NCBI GenBank assembly: GCA_029856425.1
Contig: JAHQWZ010000037.1
Location: forward strand, 1 to 11,652
Source of the DNA: Candidatus Thorarchaeota archaeon
GTDB taxonomy: Archaea > Asgardarchaeota > Thorarchaeia > Thorarchaeales > Thorarchaeaceae
Length of the DNA: 11,652 nt
Direction: 5' to 3'
The position numbers were made by a program, and so were the translations under genes. Position 1 is the stretch's first letter; every line of letters begins with the position of its first letter. Shown piece after piece: positions 7,600-11,652 of the stretch. Below the pieces are notes generated by a model. The model worked only from the letters and a program-made list of their open reading frames with translations. It had not been told where the DNA came from and searched no databases.

Positions 7600-8330
7600 T
7601 GCTATTCAGAGTGGCACGCAGTCATAAAGGAAAAGAGATCACCCATTACGACCTCTACAAGGTCGATGCCCGCAAAGGGATGACAGTTTTGGATGCGCTC
7701 TTTCAGATTCAGGACTATATGGACGAGTCTCTTGCATTCAGATATTCATGCAGAGGAGCGGTATGTGGGAGCTGTGCGATGCTCGCCGACAAAGTACCAA
7801 TTCTTGCGTGCAGGACTCAGGTGAGTTCTTTGAAAGAAGTGTCCTCAAAGCTCAAGCCCTTTACCGCACTGACTGATACCCCTCTCGGTTGGAATGCAGA
7901 AACTGAGATTTTGCTCGAACCATTACCGAATCTCCCAATCCTAAAGGATTTGGTCATTGATATGACAAGATTCTATGATGCACTAGAATCTTTGAAGCTC
8001 TGGGCGGAACCCGCCAAAGGAGAAGAATCACGGATACAGAGTCCAGCAGAACGGAAAAAGATTGAACGCTATGTGGACTGCATAATGTGCGCTCTTTGCT
8101 TTGGATCTTGTCCCGTCAATGCTGAAAAGGAGGAGTATCTTGGACCAGCTGCATTAACGAAGGCATGGAGATTCTACGAAGACTCCCGCGTTCAGGATCC
8201 AAAAACCTACCTCGAATCTGCAAACGTCCCTGCAGGCTCGCCACTTTGCGACTTAATCTACAACTGCGTCAAGGTATGTCCGAAAGGAGTGGCGCCGGGA
8301 GGGGCAATCAGAAAGATGAAAGAGCTATAA
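7599..8330 (+). CDS. sdhB: Succinate dehydrogenase / fumarate reductase iron-sulfur subunit
   Basis: Electron-transfer subunit of the complex with SdhA. In 243 residues it carries the plant-type 2Fe-2S site CRGAVCGSC plus a later Cys (Cys51, 56, 59, 71). A dicluster domain follows with CIMCALCFGSCP (Cys161, 164, 167, 171) and CDLIYNCVKVCPKG (Cys217, 223, 227). By analogy with characterised SdhB proteins, Cys161/164/167/227 hold 4Fe-4S and Cys171/217/223 hold 3Fe-4S. There is no C-terminal CCG (HdrB-like) domain, so it is not the TfrB type of methanogen thiol:fumarate reductase. ATG at 7599 shares its A with the sdhA stop and follows GGAGAGG. A TTG one codon earlier is possible. It is the last gene of the cluster; no SdhC or SdhD anchor follows, the next gene being on the other strand. 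Confidence 0.95.
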   Translation: MLFRVARSHKGKEITHYDLYKVDARKGMTVLDALFQIQDYMDESLAFRYSCRGAVCGSCAMLADKVPILACRTQVSSLKEVSSKLKPFTALTDTPLGWNAETEILLEPLPNLPILKDLVIDMTRFYDALESLKLWAEPAKGEESRIQSPAERKKIERYVDCIMCALCFGSCPVNAEKEEYLGPAALTKAWRFYEDSRVQDPKTYLESANVPAGSPLCDLIYNCVKVCPKGVAPGGAIRKMKEL

Positions 8331-8340
8331 ACCTAGCTTC

Positions 8341-8354
8341 TGATTAATTAATCA
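8341..8354. terminator. AT-rich 14-bp palindrome between convergent genes
   Basis: TGATTAATTAATCA is a perfect palindrome in the 31-bp gap between the sdhB stop (8330) and the stop of the minus-strand gene ending at 8362. The position between convergent genes suits a bidirectional transcription end. The stem would be weak and no long T-run is present, so the terminator role is a guess. Confidence 0.25.
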
Positions 8355-8361
8355 TCAGCCA

Positions 8362-8601
8362 CTATGCTCCACCTAGCTGTTTCGTCCGATTCATCGCTTC
8401 TGCATAATCCTCAGACGCGCCGTCAAAGAATGCCGCATCGTTTACCTTTGAGTGATAGAGCTTCCCGGCAGATGTGGGTTTGATTTCTGGATACTCGCCT
8501 CTTTTTGGAAAATAGGCTAATATTCTAATCACAACATACAGGAGTCCGAGTGCAAGGAATGCAGCCACCAAGATTTCTGGGATCATCACATTTCGCTCCA
8601 T
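8362..8601 (-). CDS. Tiny single-span membrane protein, unknown function
   Basis: No family recognised. The product is 79 residues from ATG 8601, or 74 from ATG 8586. The second start is better supported because GGAG lies 9 bases before it, while nothing resembling a Shine-Dalgarno precedes the first. A hydrophobic helix of about 22 residues (about 8-29: PEILVAAFLALGLLYVVIRI) is followed by a basic, Pro/Lys-rich stretch and a polar C-terminal tail, presumably cytoplasmic by the positive-inside rule. It is convergent with sdhB across a 31-bp gap. With only one membrane span and a single histidine, it is not an SdhC/SdhD-type haem anchor. Whether it is a small subunit or accessory to a neighbouring complex is open. 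Confidence 0.55.
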   Translation of the reverse strand: MERNVMIPEILVAAFLALGLLYVVIRILAYFPKRGEYPEIKPTSAGKLYHSKVNDAAFFDGASEDYAEAMNRTKQLGGA

Positions 8602-8660
8602 CAGGTTACTTGAAGTGACCGTCTAATGATATGCATTTTATGCTTAAGCATCTTTGGGCA

Positions 8661-9164
8661 CTAGGCATTTCGTGCCATCCTGAGAAGAATTGCTACCTGT
8701 CCAGCATGATGAGTTACATGGTATCCAGCAATTATTCGTAGGATCATTTCAAGTGATCCTCGTTTCAGTAGGGATGGAGGAGGCAGGTTCATTTCTTCAT
8801 CCAAATCCTCATCTGTTAACTTTGTGCATAGCTCTCTAAAGGTCTGGTATACAGCGCGAACATGCAACTTCAATCTTCCCTCTACTGAATCCGAATCTTC
8901 TTCTTCCTGCTGTGCCAGTGTGATGCCTAGAAGATTAGCTATCTCACTGCATACCAGCATCAAGACAATAGTCGCATGATATACAACTTCCGAAGCTGAA
9001 GGACCTTCTTCTGCTGGAGTCCACTCCAGCTCTTCATCGGTGCCTCGAATCTGTGTGATGAGCCAGTTGCGTGCGCCCAATCCTAACCTCAGCAAATCGC
9101 CCTGTATTCCAGATAGCTCATTATTCATCTTACCAAAACCAAGGTGCCTTTGAAAGACCTCCAT
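8661..9164 (-). CDS. DinB-like four-helix metal-binding protein
   Basis: The 167-residue protein looks like the DinB/YfiT-like superfamily of small four-helix bundles that bind a divalent metal with three histidines. Some members are bacillithiol- or mycothiol-type thiol transferases, and most have no known activity. The first candidate ligand is His63 in the helix EVVYHATIVLM, and the others are in YHVTHHAGQVAILLR near the C-terminus (His149 and His153, an HxxxH pair, with His152 next to them). The HxGQ pattern is typical. An acidic linker (QQEEEDSDS, about 85-93) lies between helices 2 and 3. The start is uncertain: ATG at 9164 has no clear Shine-Dalgarno, and ATG at 9128 (Met13) is an alternative that keeps the domain intact. 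It stands alone, 59 bp upstream of the tiny membrane gene on the same strand. The substrate is unknown. Confidence 0.65.
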   Translation of the reverse strand: MEVFQRHLGFGKMNNELSGIQGDLLRLGLGARNWLITQIRGTDEELEWTPAEEGPSASEVVYHATIVLMLVCSEIANLLGITLAQQEEEDSDSVEGRLKLHVRAVYQTFRELCTKLTDEDLDEEMNLPPPSLLKRGSLEMILRIIAGYHVTHHAGQVAILLRMARNA

Positions 9165-9304
9165 AAGTAGAGACCTATGTGCGAAAAATCGTCAAGCCTG
9201 ACTAATGAGTGATGCCCTTTGCCATGAATGAATTATTATACGCATTTGACTTAGCAGGGCGCGCAGTCAGGAGATGGGAGAAGTGCGTTCCATCTTTTGC
9301 ACCA

Positions 9305-9323
9305 GAGGAGGCTTTCTTAGTTG
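9305..9323 (+). promoter_or_regulatory. Shine-Dalgarno and TTG start of the surface protein gene
   Basis: GAGGAGG at 9305-9311 precedes TTG 9321 by 9 bases. The codon before TTG is an in-frame TAG (9318-9320), so no upstream start is possible, and TTG opens directly into a signal peptide. A TATA-like ATTATTATA at about 9232-9240 would fit a promoter with a leader of about 55 nt, but is weak evidence. Confidence 0.75.
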
Positions 9324-11546
9324 GTCCGAGCTCGAACATTGATTCTTCTTGTTCCTATTCTATTACTCAGCAGCGCAATTGTTATTCATGAACCAACAAT
9401 GATGCTGGGTCATTTTCAACCTGGAATTGGTATCGTAGATGGAGCTCTACCATCAGAAGGTGTCTCTGAATATACAGGCGTTGGTGCATCTTTCAATGTA
9501 GACTTCATGGGGATATTTGCCAATGGGACTTCATGGAGTGATTCCTCTACCAGTCTTGCAGAAGATCTAAGTCCAGGCACTTCCTTTTCTGCTGCTAACG
9601 GGAGTGCATCGGTTGAATGGACTGCATATGTCTTGATTTCTCCTCCTTACAATATAAGCTCGGTCAATCTTACGCTGACAAATATACCAACTGCTTGGGT
9701 ACTTTCTGATGTTCATGATCCCAGTCAGGTTTCCCGTTATCCAAGCAGTGGGGTGGATGCTACCTCAGGAGAAGTGAATGTTTCTTCCTCCATCATTGAC
9801 ATATTTGGCATATGGATCTTCTCTTTCACCGACAGCAATGGTGCAGAAGATCTTGAATGCGGTATAGATGCAGGAGGATATACTACTACTCGTTCATACC
9901 AGGCAGGAGACTCGGCCAGCTTCAGAGGGACTGCTCCTGTCACTACAGGTTCACGAATGCGTCTCTATCTTACTGATCCTCTGGGAGTCACTCAATACGT
10001 GGATGATCAGACTCAATCAGGAACGCACTTTGAATGGACTGGAATCAGCATTCAGAGTGATTGGCCTGCTGGAGTTTGGTATGCAGATGTAGAATTCAAT
10101 AATACTGGAGGTGCCAATCCGACATTTGTTGGCAAGTATCAGAGAAGTTTCATCGTAAAACATGACACAAGTCTGAGCCTCAAGACCCCCGGTGATGCCG
10201 TTGGAGACAACCTCACGTTAAAGACAATGGGCGACCTTCTTTATATTTCAGTTGATTTGCTGGACGACGACAATAGTCAACTGGTTCCTGGCGCTGCGGT
10301 GACTCTGAATTGGACCGACCATGGCACACCCGTAATTCATAGCATGGCTGACTATGGTAATGGGACCTATGGGATTGTGCTTAATACAACGGACTTGGAG
10401 TTTGCCGGACAATGGCAAATCAACATTGATGCCTCCCATGACCACTACACTGCCTCTCCCACTTTGTTACTTGACCTTGATTTGTACAATCCAACAGAGC
10501 TGACCTACAAATCTGTCTATTCTACCCCAATTGGATATGACTTCACGGCAACATTGGAATTTCACGATTTATACACCGGGATGCCCATTACTGGTGCAAG
10601 CATTGCATTTGCTAATGGTACACCCGTGAATGTCGTGAGTGAGGCAAATGGTGAGTATAACATCACAGTAGCAAGTAGCACACTAGCAGCCGGAGAACAC
10701 TGGTATGTGTTCAATGCAACCAAGACTGCCTCGTATGTTCAAATGGCTTCGGTGAATGTGACTTTTATTCTCAGAGCTCACCTAGCAGCTGCCACTGTCA
10801 GCGGCAACCTCACAATACCGTTTGGATTCAACACCTCCCTATCGGTTGTTCTAGTAGACTTGGACACGGGAGTAAGTGTAGGGATTGGGGATGTTTCATC
10901 ATTCTCCTTTGCAAGTAGCTATGGAACTCAGAACTACGTTTCTCCAACAAGCTTTGATGCAATTCTCGACACTGAGTCCTGGAATGTAGGACACGTTTCT
11001 GTCACCCTCGTTGTCACTATGTCTTCAAGTGTTTACAACACTCCATCAGATTACACATTTAACATAACAGTGAGAAAACACTATACACTCATCAACATCA
11101 ACGGGAATCTCACGAGGCCCCAAGGCTTAGACACTCCACTGACAGTTATTCTCATAGACATGGACACAGGGGAGCATCTCAGTATCGGGGATGTTAGTGA
11201 TTTTGTCTTCACATCATCTTATGGAACAGAATTCTTCAGTTTTCCTTCGAGCTTTGATATAACTATGCCCACAAACTCGTGGTCAGTTGGTGCCACGAGT
11301 GTTACTTTATCAGCCGCACTATCAGGTGGTGATTACCTGCAGCCATCAGCTTACGTCTTCGATATAGTCATGAGACCTCATTCGACCGCTGTATCTGTGG
11401 GAGGAGATTTCATTGTCCCCATTGGTGCCAATGCCGATGTCACTGTAGTCTTGATTGACTTGGACCTGAATGTAGAGGTACCTATTGCAAATGTGGCATC
11501 ACTTTCCTTCACATCTAGCTATGGCGTAAAGCCCTCCTGGTATTAA
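9321..11546 (+). CDS. Secreted/surface protein with Ig-like repeats, 3' end broken
   Basis: Exported cell-surface protein of unknown role, perhaps adhesion or S-layer related. The N-terminus is a signal peptide or anchor (RAR then a hydrophobic stretch, about residues 6-22). A first domain to about 275 has a WSDS-type loop and many beta strands. Two degenerate Ig-like domains follow (about 280-390 and 390-486, each with a NGTY/NGEY-type strand). Then come tandem units of exactly 100 residues starting at His487, His587 and His687. At least fifteen Asn-X-Ser/Thr sequons (for example NGT, NIT, NLT, NVT) point to heavy N-glycosylation. The third unit follows the others to SSYG at 11514-11525, then runs into six unrelated residues and TAA. 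The stop is therefore probably not the native end, and the real protein should be longer, perhaps with more repeats and a C-terminal anchor. The TTG start is fixed by an in-frame TAG just before it. Confidence 0.75.
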   Translation: MVRARTLILLVPILLLSSAIVIHEPTMMLGHFQPGIGIVDGALPSEGVSEYTGVGASFNVDFMGIFANGTSWSDSSTSLAEDLSPGTSFSAANGSASVEWTAYVLISPPYNISSVNLTLTNIPTAWVLSDVHDPSQVSRYPSSGVDATSGEVNVSSSIIDIFGIWIFSFTDSNGAEDLECGIDAGGYTTTRSYQAGDSASFRGTAPVTTGSRMRLYLTDPLGVTQYVDDQTQSGTHFEWTGISIQSDWPAGVWYADVEFNNTGGANPTFVGKYQRSFIVKHDTSLSLKTPGDAVGDNLTLKTMGDLLYISVDLLDDDNSQLVPGAAVTLNWTDHGTPVIHSMADYGNGTYGIVLNTTDLEFAGQWQINIDASHDHYTASPTLLLDLDLYNPTELTYKSVYSTPIGYDFTATLEFHDLYTGMPITGASIAFANGTPVNVVSEANGEYNITVASSTLAAGEHWYVFNATKTASYVQMASVNVTFILRAHLAAATVSGNLTIPFGFNTSLSVVLVDLDTGVSVGIGDVSSFSFASSYGTQNYVSPTSFDAILDTESWNVGHVSVTLVVTMSSSVYNTPSDYTFNITVRKHYTLININGNLTRPQGLDTPLTVILIDMDTGEHLSIGDVSDFVFTSSYGTEFFSFPSSFDITMPTNSWSVGATSVTLSAALSGGDYLQPSAYVFDIVMRPHSTAVSVGGDFIVPIGANADVTVVLIDLDLNVEVPIANVASLSFTSSYGVKPSWY
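10779..11525 (+). repeat. Three 100-codon tandem repeats, the last incomplete
   Basis: Units start at 10779, 11079 and 11379, exactly 300 bases apart. Each begins with His after Arg-Ala, Arg-Lys or Arg-Pro. Shared landmarks are a GNL or GDF turn, a V(L/I)(V/I)D(L/M)D block, a DV or NV turn, F(A/T)SSYG, and in the two full units SFD followed by SW-VG and VTL. The nucleotide sequences have diverged, so this is an old domain duplication and not a recent copy. The third unit is cut at SSYG, about 49 residues into its 100. Confidence 0.8.
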
Positions 11547-11652
11547 ACGGATGAAAATATCCTTATCGTTAATTTCTGGTGTAATTGTTATGAAAAAACC
11601 ATAGCCATGTGGCTCAGGGTTTTCCGTTGGATAAATATTGCGTCCAAAAATG
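11499..11652 (-). CDS. Fragment of a GyrI-like / Cass2-type effector-binding domain protein
   Basis: On the minus strand a frame is open from the right edge for 50 codons to a TGA at 11501-11499. It reads IFGRNIYPTENPEP, HGYGFFITITPE, then FIRLIPGGLYAIARCEG. The YGY-x-F/W-x-T strand and the PGGLYAV-x-RC-x-G ending resemble GyrI-like small-molecule-binding domains, including integron Cass2 proteins and the C-terminal domains of some AraC/MerR regulators. In such proteins I expect some 50 more residues after this motif, but here the frame runs into the reversed repeat sequence of the surface gene. Both 5' and 3' parts are thus missing: the start is off the contig and the end is lost at the junction. 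Family assignment is from memory of the motif and is moderately sure. Confidence 0.45.
   Translation of the reverse strand, partial: IFGRNIYPTENPEPHGYGFFITITPEINDKDIFIRLIPGGLYAIARCEGK

Noticed and set aside
7599..8330. TfrB-type thiol:fumarate reductase subunit
   Set aside because: The protein ends just after the dicluster iron-sulfur domain and has no CCG repeats. The fusion that defines TfrB is absent.
8362..8601. SdhC or SdhD membrane anchor
   Set aside because: There is only one membrane span, no haem-ligand pattern, and the gene is on the opposite strand to sdhAB.
9209..9391. 60-codon plus-strand frame before the surface protein
   Set aside because: It overlaps the surface gene start in another frame, and the strong GAGGAGG it contains is placed for the TTG at 9321. 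There is no hydrophobic or domain signal of its own.
11595..11623. Inverted repeat AAAACC...AGCCA-TG-TGGCT...GGTTTT as a terminator or insertion-sequence end
   Set aside because: It lies within the minus-strand frame that resembles a GyrI-like domain, has an interrupted stem, and no transposase fragment is visible. It is more likely incidental to coding sequence.

Overview
The window reads as one short contig from an archaeon. Archaeal markers are a group II chaperonin (thermosome), 2-oxoacid:ferredoxin oxidoreductase genes with a fused gamma-alpha subunit, Shine-Dalgarno-led genes with TTG/GTG starts, and a secreted protein rich in N-glycosylation sequons and Ig-like repeats. The moderate base composition and the style of the 100-residue surface repeats recall Asgard archaea, particularly Thorarchaeia-like genomes. 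That placement is recollection and inference, not proven here.

Layout. Bases 1-13 match the shared 3' end of Illumina adapters, so the left edge is a contig end and not a biological junction. From there a 3'-truncated thermosome gene runs on the minus strand to 1077. A divergent intergenic region (1078-1247) holds two short dyads and a direct repeat. A small plus-strand gene (1248-1709) encodes a membrane-anchored extracellular protein. A 194-bp gap contains a perfect 14-bp hairpin (1805-1839). Then comes a tight five-gene plus-strand cluster: korA (gamma-alpha fusion), korB, fumC, sdhA/frdA and sdhB/frdB (1904-8330). Two minus-strand genes follow: a tiny single-TM protein (8362-8601) and a DinB-like four-helix protein (8661-9164). 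Last is a plus-strand secreted repeat protein (9321-11546) that breaks off inside its third 100-residue repeat. On the opposite strand, an open frame running in from the right edge looks like a GyrI-like effector-binding domain and breaks at the same place.

How the genes work together. The five-gene cluster covers three C4/C5 steps of the citric acid cycle: 2-oxoglutarate/succinyl-CoA (ferredoxin-linked), succinate/fumarate, and fumarate/malate. Junctions are ATGA overlaps, a one-base overlap and one 28-bp gap, so it is very probably one transcript. Succinyl-CoA synthetase and the SdhC/SdhD membrane anchors are not next to it. Either direction (oxidative, or reductive from malate to 2-oxoglutarate) is possible.

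No stretch over 300 bases lacks a gene. I saw no tRNA, rRNA, CRISPR array or complete mobile element. Both contig ends look artefactual or rearranged and should be treated with caution. I did not find a convincing new defence or mobile system. The most interesting items are the compact kor-fum-sdh cluster without anchor genes, the dyads upstream of it and around the chaperonin promoter, and the double gene truncation near 11,525.
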